Positions 44,501-59,500 of a stretch of 64,000 nucleotides of DNA are shown here, piece after piece. How positions within the stretch are numbered: position 1 is the stretch's first letter; each line of letters opens with the position of its first letter. Both the position numbers and the translations under genes were made by a program. The stretch is from Oegoconia quadripuncta (taxonomy: Eukaryota; Arthropoda; Insecta; Lepidoptera; Autostichidae): assembly GCA_949316235.1 (NCBI GenBank), contig OX438755.1:21909151-21973150 (forward strand), in the 5' to 3' direction. The notes beneath the pieces were generated by a model. The model was given only the letters and a program-made list of their open reading frames with translations. It did not search any database and was not told the DNA's origin.

Positions 44501-47500
44501 GATGGAAACACTGACACGTGTGAATAGGTGCACTGTGTATCAGTGATAGACTAATTGTGCTGTCACTGTGCCCTCGCGATGCCTCTCCACCTGTAACTTA
44601 CGGCTCGTGTGCGAGACGGTGAAGTATGCCTTGCGTGTGTCTCCGTCGCACACGTATCCGAAGTGCACCACCTCGGGCTCGATGCGGATCACCGGGTACT
44701 CCAGCTCCACAACCAGCGCCAACGTCTGACAACGACAACACTCGCATATTGTCATTTTGTCAAGTATTCTGATCGAAATGTGTGGTTGGGTTACCAATTT
44801 TACACATAGTTCTGGCGTGAAGTTTGTGTACTATGACATGTGTACTCCACAAATTTGTCGGTACTTATGTGTGTTCCTTTAAAAAATTATTTAATTAACA
44901 TAATATTTAAATCAACTTACTGCTATTATTAACAGAACATGTTTTACACAGTTCTAACACTTCTAACATTACAATGTAAGAGTAGATGTCATATAATTAC
45001 TCAATAGTGACTCAATGTAAAGACCATGGGGTTTATGGAGGTGGCAGGTCAATTACTAGAAATGTAGGTTTCGTCAGTGTTAGGGCACTTAACTAGGCTA
45101 CATCAAAAATTCTGGGAACATTGTATTTTTTGGTTGTTTGAGATAACATAGTGAACATAATACTTTTAATGGCTTTGTTGAAATATTCTATGTTCCCAAC
45201 CTTTTTATTTCTGCTGTTGGTGTTCCGAATAAAATAAAATAAAATAATAAACACTCAATATGGATATTAGAATCGAGTATCTTACATATGCTTGTTTGTT
45301 CAAAGACAAGAATCATTTCTCAAAGAAGTTATGCAAAAAACTATTTTCAATACACAGATAACGGAAAAATAAGACATCCCTAAAACTAGCAGAATTACGA
45401 ATGAAATCGTTTAAATATTCATGGTGGAGTTTCATAACGCTCCCAAGGCCCGCCCAGTAACGGCACATCTCACGGAATGGCATGTAATCTGATTCCGTTC
45501 CAATATGCCCATGCTCGCTACGAAGCTACGACCTCGTATCCAGTGTGCCAGCAATCGGCCGGATAGCGAGGCTCCAAGCCTAATCCGACGATTACTATGT
45601 ATGTGTCTCTCTCGGATGTCAGATTCGCTACTTCTGTATTGAAATATCATAACTTTATGAAATAACGTTCGAGACGCACACGCATCGTCGTATTAGTGAG
45701 ACAACATTTGCAGAACTCGGGTTAAAATAATATAACACTATTGAATTCAATATGCATTCTCATTATTAGAGACTGTTGAAGTATTCTATAACCCCTCTAG
45801 TCTTATACGCCTCCAGTTTCAGTGCATTTTGTGTCGCCCTTTACTGTTCAGACTTCCTTGATGATAAACCATAAAAATTACTTCCACCAAGAGTCGCTAA
45901 AAGTAGTTAAAGCTTTATTTTATTTTATTTCATTTATTTATTATTTTTATTTTCGTACTAAGGTAGGGGCACACCTTCAGCACGGTGCCCTCATCGTAGA
46001 AGTGCAGGGTGTTGCGCGCCCGGCGCAGCGGCGGGTAGCGCGGCGACCGCGCGGCCGCAGACGGCGCCCAGCCGCAGCGCGACACGTGGCTCGCCTCCAT
46101 GTCGGCCTCGGCTCCCGCCGCCCCCGCCGCCCCCGTCGCCCCCGTCGCCCCCGTCGCCCCCGCCGCCCCCGTCGCCCCCGCCGCCCCCGCCGTCCCCGTC
46201 GCCCCCGTCGCCCCCGCCGCCCCCGCCGTCCCCGTCGCCCCCGTCGCCCCCGCCGCCCCCGCCGTCCCCGTCGCCCCCGTCGCCCCCGTCGCCCCCGTCG
46301 CCCCCGTCGTCCCCGCCAGGCAGGACGACACAGGCTGGTCGACGCTCGGCCACCACTCCGACGTCTTCAAGCACACCTCCACGCACATCTGTCGACCAAA
46401 GTACCATGTGTCGACATTCGAAGCATGACGCTAAGCCGGATTCACACGAACTGTATCACATTCCTCAAAGCTTCCTGCCGGACATGAGCTTCCCTCGTAG
46501 TGCGATTTAGATAGCTTACATACAGTCATAGAATTATATATTCCACGTCCACACTAAATTGCACGTAATTCTCCATGATATAATTATTTTACCTATCTAA
46601 GTACTACTGTATGTGACTACTACGGTGCTCATTGTGACCATTTCGGAGGTGGAGACCTGGGGACCTAGTTCAGGCACCAGTCTCTATCAAATATTTTTTC
46701 TTTTTGTTATAACAATGCTAAGACTTATAATGTACAAATCTTTGTGGAGAAAATAAAGATTATATTATTATTACATAATTTTATCTTTAAGCCTATTATG
46801 ACCCAAAAGTAACACACATCGAGTAAGATGGAGCAAGAGGGAGTTGAAAACACCATGGCCACACACACAATATACACATTATGTCAAGTACATTGTGTAG
46901 ATATGGTTTTAAATTTTTTGACTCCGATCATTATATCTGAGTAAATTTCAGGATAAAATATTTATGTCAAGCATTATTTTAGATACATTTCAACCGAAGC
47001 ATTTGTTTTATATTCTAACGCTAAGTTAAATATAGCATAGGTACAACATTACGCAGAATGTTTTCCATCAGGAATGATATTATAGTTTTGGAGAACATCG
47101 ATCGTATCGATATCCCTAAGGCAAACCGCTTTGCAAGCCGGCTTATAGAATTCCGTCCGGCTTGTGTTGGTACTCTGGGATATCTCGCTTTCTGAGCGAC
47201 TGGCCAACGTGGGTCATCGGTGCCTGCTCATTTAACTTATTGGCTATTAACGCCAACGTATCTCAAGGATAATTCTCTCTCAGCAACTCTTTTCTTCTTA
47301 CATGATTTATTATTAACGTTCTTCGTCAATCCGATATCTTGGTGTACGCTAATGTGATGAAAGAAACTCATGTCTAAGTGCAGTGAAAGAAAAGGACAAT
47401 TACCATTTGTTTTGCTGCAGTTTAAAAGAAATCGTAATCAATTACCTGCAAACTTTGAAAATTGCATTAAATTCCAACTACTCTCTAAAATATCATAACA

Positions 47501-50500
47501 CAGGAGTAGCAACACCTCGCTTTCAGAAGACCTAGAGCCTGAGAATACCAGGGGCTTCTGAATACAAAACTTAACATTAGCGACCAAGTAATAGTGCCGA
47601 ATTACACATTTATTTCATGAAATTACCAAAATTCAAGCCTACCTAACTATATCTCGCAGATGTGGATAACATTTGAGAAGATCTTCCTGGACGTGGATAA
47701 AATACAACAAAATTAATGCCGAATACTTACAATTTGATTGGATCATCCCGTTTTCCTGTGTAGAACATAGAATACATCCACTTAAAGGGAAGTCACGTAC
47801 TATAGTGCTCCTCCGTCCGGAGACGGCCCAATAACCTCCGCAAATGGAGGTCTCGATGAAGACGGCTCATACGAACGTCGTCTCCTCAATACGAGTATTT
47901 ACGTGTTATGGATAACACAATACTTATATAAACGACTGTAAGCCTTACTTTATTATATCATCGTTGAGTACTGACTGAAGGTTTCGATGTGAATGTAATA
48001 TAGACGAACGATTTTTATGTAATGTTATTATATGTATGTAAATGTAATTGACGTACTTGCAAGTGCTGCAAAGCTTAGGTGTGTCAGTAATCAAGATTTA
48101 AAATTTGAACATTGCACCTAAGCCGAGCTGTATGAAAAATTAAAAACGTATCAAATTATACGAGTAAATCATAACATAAAAAGAAATTATAATAAAGTTT
48201 ACAGGTAGAGGGACCTCATATACATTACAGAACACCCCTTGCGTGCGCGACCGCTCTCCCCGCGCGACACACTCGCCGGCGCCGCGGTGGCCGCGGGCCT
48301 CACCTCAGAGGAGGAGCGCGGCGCGAGGCAGAGCGGCATGTCGCGCTCGCGCTGGGCGCGCGCCCTGTCGCAGCGCGCGACACAGTCCCCGCGCTCGCGC
48401 TGGTCGCCCCGCAGCAGGCTCCAGGGAGCCTCCGCTCGCACGCGCAGCTCCAGCGGCCCGTTGCCCACGTTCTGCACGCGGAAGCGCTTGCGCACCCTGC
48501 GGACGTGTCGCGGTTACAACTCGCGCCTGCTGTTGGGACAGTGCGGTTCCTTTATCTTCATGTTTCCCGGTGAGGATTATACCGGGAGAACTGTCGGGGC
48601 GATAGTTTGCGAATAACGTATTTCGGAAAAGTTGTCGTAGGATCTCCGGTGAGTGCTGCTCTATATACAACCTGTCGGGACTCGGTGTATAGTCGGAGGG
48701 CACGTACGATGTACGACGTTCAGAATGTATCAATGACACGATGTGTAAACAATTTAAAAAATATTTGCTATTGTGTTGTGAATTAAATCCGAAAATGAGG
48801 CTCCCTCACAAACTTTACTTGGATACCCGACTGTACCAAGGCTGCCCGACTGGCTCCGAGACAAAAGACCACTACGGTTATTGAATAATCTCTCGCATCG
48901 TCTGATTTACCAATATGAGACACGTAAAATCGAGATGTACCGATAGACACTGTCTTTGGCTTCCGAAGAAATGGATTCTAATTCGATTTCTACTTTAAAA
49001 GCTTATCCGAGTGAATTCACTCCGAGTAGGTAGGAGTACGTCTTGACGTCGCGTCGGGGGGTCCTACTATTAACTATCGAATGTACTCGGCTCTCGCAAC
49101 ACATGATCACAAAGTGTGTATATTTTGTTATTTTTCGAAAATGAAACGTAAACGCGTTTTTCTCATCAGATAAATTATGTTACAGTTACCCCTCAGCTCC
49201 ATTTAATGTATTCCATGTTAGCTCCCGGAGCTACTGCTTGCTAATGGATATTTATGTTTGTTTACGAAATAAAGAGAGCAGGGAACGATATAATCTGATA
49301 CATTGTCTTATCTATCGCTCCTCGAGCCTAGTTTAGGAATAGTTTTGTCAAATTTGGTGTCAAGTACATTGTACCAGCGGTGTTTAGTACTTGGCTTAGT
49401 TTGTGGTAGCGCATTATTAAATGTTGTGAACTCGTTTTGTGTTCCGGCCGTTTGAGATCAGACAGTCAGTCCTCCAAATAACTTTAGGCTTAATCTTTAC
49501 TTAACATGAGGTGTGATTAAGGTCCAGCGCTATCCCGATGTGCATAAAGAAGAATTGGGAGAGTGCATCCGGGTATCCCATGTTACTAGAAACTTAGAAA
49601 TGTTCGAGTAACCTAACGATACGACAACTTGCGATAATCAGATGGAAGTAATTCACGAATGTGTCTTACGACGTGACCTGTTGAAGCTGCGTAACTACAA
49701 TGTATAGGTATATTGAAGCTATCCGTAACTTTGTCATTATTTGGCCTGTGTCTAGTCAACAGCGGAGCATAGACCTCCCCAAGGATTTCCAGTTGGAATC
49801 AGCCCGTACTGGTAGTGACCAAATTTGATGAATGAATAATGAACAAGCAACACCAGCCCCCGTGTTCTAAATAGTTCGACAGTCGAAATTAGACTCGGTA
49901 TGGGTCGATCGGTGCAGTGGAGTGAGGGAAAATTATTTGTTCAACAAGTGAGCAAAGATGGTTTTTGTTGCGAGTGCTGATTTTGAATCCAGAGCAAGTG
50001 ATACTTGATTGATTTTTACTGATTTCATTGATGATTTTCTTTTTTGCATCTCATGCCTTTGAATTGAATAGATTTGGTTTCGTATGAAGTGTAATAAATT
50101 TCACCTCAACTATCGAGCAAAGTATTAGATGTAGGGCTGGTTAGGTGGAAAATTATTTATCAATGTGAAATTTAAAAGCTGATTGGAAAATGTGTGTAAC
50201 AGTTCAGTTATAAATGTAAAAGCGCGATACGCTATTATCACAGTCTCTGAAGAAGTCTTTACTAAGTGCCCAATCGTTGAACAAAGCATATTATTGCGCT
50301 TTCCTGTATTTTGCACGCGAAACATTAACGAGCGGGCAGGAGTGAAGAACTTTCAGCGCACTCTGTGAAATAGCACAACCAGTGGTCGGCCAGCTGAGCC
50401 CGTACCGGAGCACGTCGGCCGGCGGCAGCGCCAGCGCCGACAGCGCCACCCGCAGGGCGCGCGCCCCGACCCGCAGGCTCCCGCCGCGCCTGCCCGCCAC

Positions 50501-53500
50501 CAGCTGCAGCGCCCAGCCGCCCGGCTCCGGCCGCATCCACTCCACCCTGCGGGGGTAGGAGGCGCTCCCGACATGTGTCATACACATACATACATCGAGG
50601 TTACGCGATTATCGGCTTTAAGTCGACCGGCGACGGGCTTTGGAGGAGAGCGTTGGGAGTAAACTAGTTATCGTATAATCAACTCCAAATATTTATTTGC
50701 TTGAAGTTCTATACAGTTCCTCGTCTTGAGAAAACCATAATGGATACCACCCCGAACGAATGTCGAGATGGTTGTCGGAATCGGTGTTAAATTGGACGGT
50801 CTAAAACCCCCTGAGGTAATCCGCCTTCTGCCCCATTGGCCGAGGTTACGGCAATGCGGTTGAAAGCCTCCTAAACGGGCCATGGCCTGGAATACGAAAA
50901 CTCCATCTCCCTGTCGACGGAAGGCAGTTGAGAGATATAAAGACTGAAACTCTTTACTCTACGCTCCTTTAAATGAGAGCAGGGTAAATAGGCATCTACT
51001 GGATTGCGTGCTTCATCTTCGGCCACATCGTCACTTTCCATCAGGGGAGATTGTGGTCAAACGGGTATCCAGTTAACGATAAACAAAAAAAATCGGTACA
51101 GTAAAACATTAAACGTGTATGGGCTGTGTGGTGGATGGTAAGTGTATAACCCCTTGTTGTCGTCGGGCAGCGTGCGCAGCAGCAGCATGTGAGGCGGCGG
51201 CGGGGCGCGGTGCGGCGCGGGGGGGGACAGCGTCACGCGCCACTCCGCGCACGCGCCCGCCGCCACCCTGGTCACGGCCGGCTCCACCTGCGCCGCCACG
51301 CAATGAACATAGTGTCACATTCACAGCCTTCGTTCCCACTGCCGGGGCGTCGCCTCCACTTACGTGAGGAGGGTATGGGCCATAGTCTATCACACTAGTC
51401 CAGTGTAGATTGATAAATGTGTCGGACTATTAACGGGACAATTGTTTCGCCACACGTAGGCATTTGGATTAATCACTGTCTTCAATCAATACATTCGGAA
51501 TCGACTGTTTACCGTGCCCTCGCTTGGGAAACCTCTTTTCCGACTTAAACACCCCATTTATTTTATGTGTCCAAAATTATAATAATGGGCCCTGGTAAAA
51601 TATGTCTTGGCATCTAAAGAAAATGGGCCGTGGAACCCAATAAATTAAAAGACGCATTGGCACCACGTCGAGTGACATTGTCTATCTTAGCTTGTAGAAG
51701 TTACAGTAGGTGGAATGAGATAGCGAAATTATTTAACGTACACTTCGAAGGAAGAAAATGCTCTTCCATCATCAGTCTTACTGCTCGTTACTCGTTACTG
51801 CTGATGCCTTAAGAGTATACATAAGTAAGCTACGCATACTCTAAAGTTGGGGCACAGCCTCCTCTCCCTAGGACAGCATATAGACCATATAAGCCCGTGC
51901 CCGTGCCACACATTAGTGGCCACCTGATAGCCAATGATTTCAAGCTGCTCCTGTAGACCACCGACTTGGCTTGGTTTAACGACTACCCTCAAGTAAAAAC
52001 AACCGGGCCTGACCTATTAATATGCCTTCCGAAGCACCGAAACATTAGTATAAAAATCCTAGGCTACATCGAGTATTGTCGGAACCTTCAACGTCCACTG
52101 CCAAGGTCAGGCCTAAAAAGTTGTCAGTTTCAAGAATCCGTCTCCAGTAGCGAATCCATAGCTACAGCGAGGTTATGACAGTTCTGCTCACCCGATAGTG
52201 CGTGACTTCCTGCGTGCCCAGGTCGGCTGTGAGGAACACCTCGATGCCCGTGTCCACCTCCTCCGTCAGCGACGACAAGCTCTCCGTCGACTCCTCGCCC
52301 GTCACGCTTTCCACCGCTATCGGTGCAAAGGGGACAGAAGGTTCGCCATAAACACATGGAATTATATTGGCAAGTAGACATGATGCAAACAACGAGTGTT
52401 CCCTATTTATAGATAAAAATTTAATAATTTTCCTTCAATCTTCACCTCGTTTTCAATATTAAAAAAAAAATTACTGAGCGATAAGCGAATTAAAGAGATA
52501 AGTTACCAAAATATATTAATATTTTTAATATTTTATATATTTTTGATCTATATCGTGATTCACTCGTAAACAGCTTTCATAATGATGACCACACGACGAC
52601 CATACTTTAAGTCCAAGCAATGGTTTTCGGAGAGATAGACAGACGGACAAACGCCAGAGCAAAAATCCAATAAGAAAACCTGTATTTTCATAGTAATAAA
52701 TAAATTATTGATAAAGTAAAATTATAATTAATGTTGTAAAATAAATTTGACAAAGATAAAGCATTCAGATGATCTTAATTGACCTAATCTTGACGTCATT
52801 GATAGTTACTCACAATCATCGTAAGCCGTGATACATGGGCAGGTGCGCAGGGGCAAGTCGAAGAAGCGCAGGTACAATCGAAACGGCAGGTACTGCTCCT
52901 GGTTTTCTGCGCACACGCCACGAGCAAATGTATATATTGGTAGTGCCAAACAGAATTGAGCTTGTACTTGGTGCAAATAATATAATAGAGTATTAATAGT
53001 TGTGTGTAGTTAGAACTCGCAATAAACAAGTTTTATGGCAACAGCGGCCCCGCAGGTTGGCCAACATACAAACAAACGCACGACACTGTCACGTCGTAAC
53101 AACCCTCAATGTTCAGCCATTCGGTAATTGTTTACCAATTCTACTCGTAACGACACGTGCTCGTGGAGGCTCAACATAATAGGCAGCACAAATACATCTC
53201 CCGGAGCAAAATTGAATTTCTTAGAATTTGTATTCGCAGCAGAAACTTGTGGCTTTTGTATTTGGAAGAGTCTGAAACAGATGAACCTATACAGGTCTAC
53301 ATAATTTAAATCTTGGGATAATGTTTTATTTGGTTACAGTAATTACGGAGTTTAACAATATAATAAAGTACGTACTATCGGAAATATTGATTGTTTTTTT
53401 GAGAATACTTAATTTCTATTATGCCGAGCTTGTTACATTAAGAAAATAAGAGCCTGAAGCTTAAACATAAAATCTAATTATGGCTAAAATGGCCGATGTC

Positions 53501-56500
53501 AGATGAAAGAAATGGAAAAATAAAAATAAATCCGAGCTATAAGATTTAGCTATTGACTTAGCCTGCCCCCGTAGCATAACAGGCGGTTTATATCCCGTTT
53601 ATGTCGCGCGAGATATATTTGTTCTCCTCAATCGTTTGGGCGAAATATACAACTATCCCACTGTCACGTCGCGTCGCGCGCAACAAACGATGCCATGCTA
53701 CGGGGGCTTGAGTTTTTCAGTGATAAAAACGCCAAAAAATGACAAAACAATCGGCTGCAATTTATTTCCGTGCTGTGTCTACTGATGTATCTACTGCTAC
53801 TGATGTACGAGTATGTACTGATGTATCTACGTAGTGATTTATCATATCTTCATCTACTTTTTAATATATCCTTTCAAATATTAATTTGATAGGTAAATAT
53901 TTATTTACGTATCACAATCAGTTAGCAACTGACATATATAATATATTATATTATATATTGCGGAACATATATAAAAATAAAAGTTTGTAAGTAAGTTATG
54001 AAAAAAATTCTTGAGCTGTTTTCTTGTGTTATTTTGTAAACGCTCAATAAATTACGAGTATATTTTGGAGCCAAAATAAATGAAACAAAGTTTGATAGTA
54101 AATCTATCAAAGCATATCCGGATGTGACACCGTGGGCTATTGTAATTTATCAAAGGGCATTTGTGTCGCGCGACAGTTTGAGTGACGTCACAAAATACAC
54201 CAAGGAAGCTATTGGGCAATCAAGTAAACAACATCGATATATAATGGAAGTGGTACAATGTGTTATTCGTTGCGTCATTCACGTTTTCAATATTTCCCTC
54301 ATCATACATATTTACGAGGTTTTGGCTCCGAATGTGGAGCCGTTACACAATGCGCTAATACATATTCAGGGGAGGCTGCTGCTCAAGACACTCCACTGCA
54401 AATACTTTCCTCGTATTCATCAATTCTGACATGTTTACTTATGTTATGTAGTAGTCAGTGTACCGGGGCATCACCAGCGAGCCGGCGACACTCTGTATAC
54501 ATGTTTATGAGCCAGTCTCCGGTTCGTAACAATAAAAACTGTGAAGGAGGTTGATATCCGGGACAATACCCGGCTCCGCCCGGAGTCAGTGGTCGTATGG
54601 CGCGCCACTTGGTTCACATTCCCTCATTACGAGTACATGTGCAAGGAATTGTTCGCACAATAGAAAAATGTGTCCGAGAATATTAGTCAATACTCAACAA
54701 ATTAACAGCTGCAGGCCACATTTTATAAAATTAACGTTGACATCAATTTACATAATTGGGGATTTGTATTGTAAGAATTAAAATAGACGCTTGTTTTCAA
54801 AGGCAAATACAATACAATAGAGACAAAGTTTACTTCACTTTGATAAATAGAAACACAATATTATCAAAACAAAACCAGAATACAGTTTGACGGATCTCCC
54901 AAAACGTACTTTTATTATGATATTGGACTAATTCTAGATAATCGTAGGTCGCGGGTTCGATCCCCAGCGGGGTACATGTTTTGTATTGGATTTGGTTGGT
55001 GGTAGAGCATTTTAAATGTCCGCCAAGCAAGCTACCACCATCTTATCTAAATCTGCCGTTAAACAGCAAAGTTAATAGCATTGTTGTATTCCGGTTGTGA
55101 GAGATATGATAGCCAGTTCCCCAAATATTTGGGTTTGTGGGTCAGTACGCTTCCATCTTCGGCCTCATCTTCACTTAACATCAGGTGTGATTGAAATCAA
55201 GTGCTAACCCGTTGGCACAAAAAATAAATCTAACAGTGATTTAGATTTAGACATAATATGCTGACATTTTCCATTTATTGTCAGAAATATGTAAATATAA
55301 TAGACGACCTTCACCCTCACTCGTCTGAGTGAAGGTGAAAATGGCGGAGGGGCCTGGATGGACTCATTTGCACCAAGCACCTGTTAAAATTATTTCTCTG
55401 TGAATAGTTTTAAGTTGTGTACAATAAAGAACTTTTCTTCTTCTTCATCGCGTGTGATATGAGAGCGAGTGTGGGTGTGGGTGTGGGGGCCCACCCCCCA
55501 GGTGGGGGCCCACCCCCCCGGTGGGGGTACGCACCGTCCTCCGCGAACAGGTAGGTGTGCACGGTGAGCTGCGAGCGGGACGTGTTCCGCGCGCGCACCA
55601 CGCGCACCGGGTCCGACCCGGACATCCTGCCGAATGGACCACACCTCTCAAACCATCACAAATGTGCATCTACCGCCTTGCATGGCAACAAACCGCACAA
55701 GGCGTTTACAATATCAACGGGAGTCTACAATCCAACGAATTATAATATATTACAAACAAATCGGCCAACTGTGTGTCGAGCCACGCGTAGTTTAGGGTTC
55801 GGTAGTTGCCCGTCACAATATGCGGGCTTAGATGGGGGATTTTAATTAATTGGTCTTGTTGTTGTCTTAATTTTGTATGTTTTCATCATCATCCTCATTA
55901 TATGATTTGAGAGCCTCTGATTTGACCCGCGCACAGACAGACGGCCAATGTTAAGTACCAGCGTGAATGCATCAGCGATTACGAGAAAGTATAGCAATGA
56001 ATTTGGATCAAACTTGGTACAGAAATGGACGATGTCCTGCATTATTAGGTTACGCAGTAGAGCCGGGGGCGGCAAGCTAGTCCCCTCAAATCTTATTTTA
56101 CCCTCAAAATCCAAAACTACACGCATAGAGTTCACGTTTTTATATTTCGGTAAATAACAGACAAATGCCGCTGTGGTCGCCAAGTCCACCCAACTCGTCG
56201 GATCACTCGGATTAAACTCGCCGGCATTGCCGGCCCGGTCACGCGCCACGTACGCACGCTTTACGTTAATATCCTTACCCGAGAGTGCTAAATCTTTATA
56301 AAACCTCCTCACGACCTCGTTGCCCGCGCGTCGAATTTCGGAATAAAGGTTTTATCAAATTGATTGTCGATCAGATAGTTGGTACAAAAGTGGTTGTTTC
56401 TAAACGTGTGATCAGCGCCGTCTCTATGGGCCCGTCCATTGTTCCGGACGGAGCACCGTGACGTGGGACAGAGGTACCCACGGTATCTGTTACTCCGATG

Positions 56501-59500
56501 AAGGTCTAGTAGGCAGGTCACGTGCCGTCCTGCACCGGCCCGGGCCCGGCGCGGCCCAATCAACCCGCGACTTCCTGTGGGACCACAGCCTCTACACGGC
56601 TGGCGTCAGTTCGCGATAAAAGCTTATGGCAACTTGATTCCTGTTATTAGTCGCGATGGTATTATTCTGTTTACTTGTATCACTCTGACATAAGCAAATA
56701 ATATAATGCCAACGAGACACGTACTACGTCCTTCGACATCGAGAACTATTTGATATGTAAAAAATTTCCTTGAAAGGAAGTACTTGTAAAACGTATATGA
56801 AATTAAAAACCTATTGTTATTTTAATATTCGACAATAACCATAAAATTTTGATCTCCCAATACTTTGTGTAGCTAACAATATTATAAGAGAGAGATTAAA
56901 ACTGATACATTTACAATAGCCCAGCATCATGGCACAGTATTTATTGTCAATATAATAACGCCTGGCACGAAGCCTGGCAGGCGCTCCCAGCTGCAACAAG
57001 CCCGACGGCCGCGAGAAACAGAGCTCATTAACTGAAGCTTCGCAAAGCGAAACTTAAATTAATTTTGGTTTATGAACCAACGAGCCGAGATAACAAGGGG
57101 CGGTTGGCGCTTCGGCATAGTGAGAGTGTCAGGGAAACATTATGCACATAATGATATGGCAGCTTTGTTGTGTGGACACTTGGACAGTTCGCAAGTACTG
57201 ATTGATCTTGATATAGAAACGGCCCAATATAAAGGGAAGATATACATGTACTCCTGATTCCAAGTAACTTTCCCACAGAAACAACTTCGAATATTTTTTT
57301 TTATAAAATATTTTTATGAGCTACAAGGTTAGCACTTGAACTCAATCACACCCGATGTTAAAGAGAAGATAAGGCTCAAGATGATGCAATTAGGGGACCT
57401 AGGTCGAGTCATAAATGAAACTCACAACTCGATGTCACGCGTACATAATGCTTCCAAATCAATAATGCAATCACTTATATACAAAACGTACATATTAACC
57501 AGTTAAAATAAGAAGGGTAGAGGTGGGTCATACACATACTACTATGGAAGCGTACTCTCAAAAAAATCTTAAAAAAGTTGTTTCTTTGGGGAAATTGTTT
57601 GTAATCATGAATACATTTAAGGGAAATTAAAAAATGAATTTAAAAAAGTACTTGCATATCTAATAGTATCTAGAACAAAAAGTCGTCCTATAAACGTATA
57701 CTATTTTGTAGAGATTATGATATTGAGATTAATTTCTGGTGCACTTACTGTGGAGACCAGGAACAAGACATGTACTACTCTGTGTAAAAAGTATCGGGAA
57801 TATGTCAATAAAAAGACCCGCGTAAAAGAGGTCGTTCTAATTTTTTTACTGCATGTTGGTAGCACTGTACTGATTTAGCGCGCAAAATTTGAGCGGGATC
57901 TGTCATTTAATTTGTTTTAAACTACACTTTTTGTTGGTCATAGTTTTGAGTCCTCGGCGATTTTTACAATGGAAAATATTGTTGAACAAAGAGTGTGCCT
58001 TAAATTTTGTGTTTCAAATGATATTTCATGTGGTGAATCACTAAAAATGTTGCGAAATACCTACGGCGAATCGTGTATATCGAAAACAAGGGCTTATGAA
58101 TGGTATAAGGCTTTTAAAGAAGGCCGAGAAGTAGTAGTAGACTTGCCTCGTTCTGGTAGACCTTCAACCGCTACGACCAAAGAAAACATCGACAGAATCA
58201 AGAAGCTAGTGCTCGAAAATCGACGTATGAGTCTGAGAGAGTTGGCTAGTGAGGTGAACATATCTTTTAAGTCCGTCCACAACATTCTCATTGACATTTT
58301 AGGCATGAAACGCGTCGCCGCTCGACTAGTTCCAAAAGAGCTCAATTTTGTTCAAAAAGCGCAGCGAAAGCATGTCGCTGAAGACATGGTTTCCCGAGCT
58401 TCTACGGATCCGACCTTTATGAAACGTATAATAACTGGCGACGAGACATGGGTTTATGAGTACGACATGCAAACAAGCCAACAGTCTTCAGAATGGCGTC
58501 TCGAAAACGAGCCGAAACCCAAAAAACCGCGGCAAAGTCGCTCCAAAATCAAGGTGATGCTGACAGTTTTTTTTGACTACCGTGGTGTGGTTCACTCCGA
58601 ATTCCTTCCAGAGGGAGAAACAGTGAATAAAGAATATTATTTAGGCGTCATGAAGCGTTTGCGTGAGAGTATCCGCCGAAAACGTCCAGATTTGTGGCAA
58701 CACAACTCATGGATGCTGCACCATGATAATGCACCATCACACACAGCCATTATAGTGAAAGAGTTTTTAGCGAAAAATTCAACAAAAGTTCTCGACCAAG
58801 CACCGTATTCACCTGATATGGCTCCGTCTGACTTTTTTTTATTTCCCAAGTTAAAATTACCACTTCGAGGAAAACGTTTTGAGTCGATAGAAGCCATAAA
58901 AGAAAATTCGCTGAATGAGCTAAAGGCCATACCGCAAATAGCCTATGAAAAATGTATGGAAGACTGGGTGAAGCGGTGGAGATGTTGTATTGCAAGCGAT
59001 GGGGCCTACTTTGAAGGCGATAAAATAAATTTAGATGAATAATTTGTATTTTTTGTTTTATTGACAAATTCCCGATACTTAGTACACTGAATGTATGTCG
59101 CAGAACCGAAATATTTAATATTCGCTGAAGGCAAGAGAGTGGACGTCTTGGGACAGGACACATCCGGTTAGTGTACTGATGATGATAGCCAAAATAAATG
59201 GAGCAATGATCCACGCGTAAGTTCGGAGTGCGGAGAGTGTTCCTCCCATCTATACGTTTCGGTAGTAGTGAGTACAGTGCAGTGGCAATGTTTTACGGTG
59301 TGGTTGGCAATGAAGAGAATGTGATGGAGATGCTGGGGGAAGGTTACGGTGTAGTAGGAATTGGGAAGAATGTGATGAAGATGCAGGTGGTGCGGGTGCT
59401 GTGCTGTAGATACTCGCCAGAGCGTGGGCGGCGCGTCGTGGTAGGAGAGCGCGGGCCACAGCGCCAGCTGCAGCGGCGCGCCCTGCGCCTCCACCCACAC

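Noticed and set aside
45822..46487. 221-codon plus-strand frame rich in Arg-Arg-Pro
   Set aside because: It is the antisense shadow of the Gly-X-Y repeat in host exon 9, whose minus-strand frame has matching splice sites.
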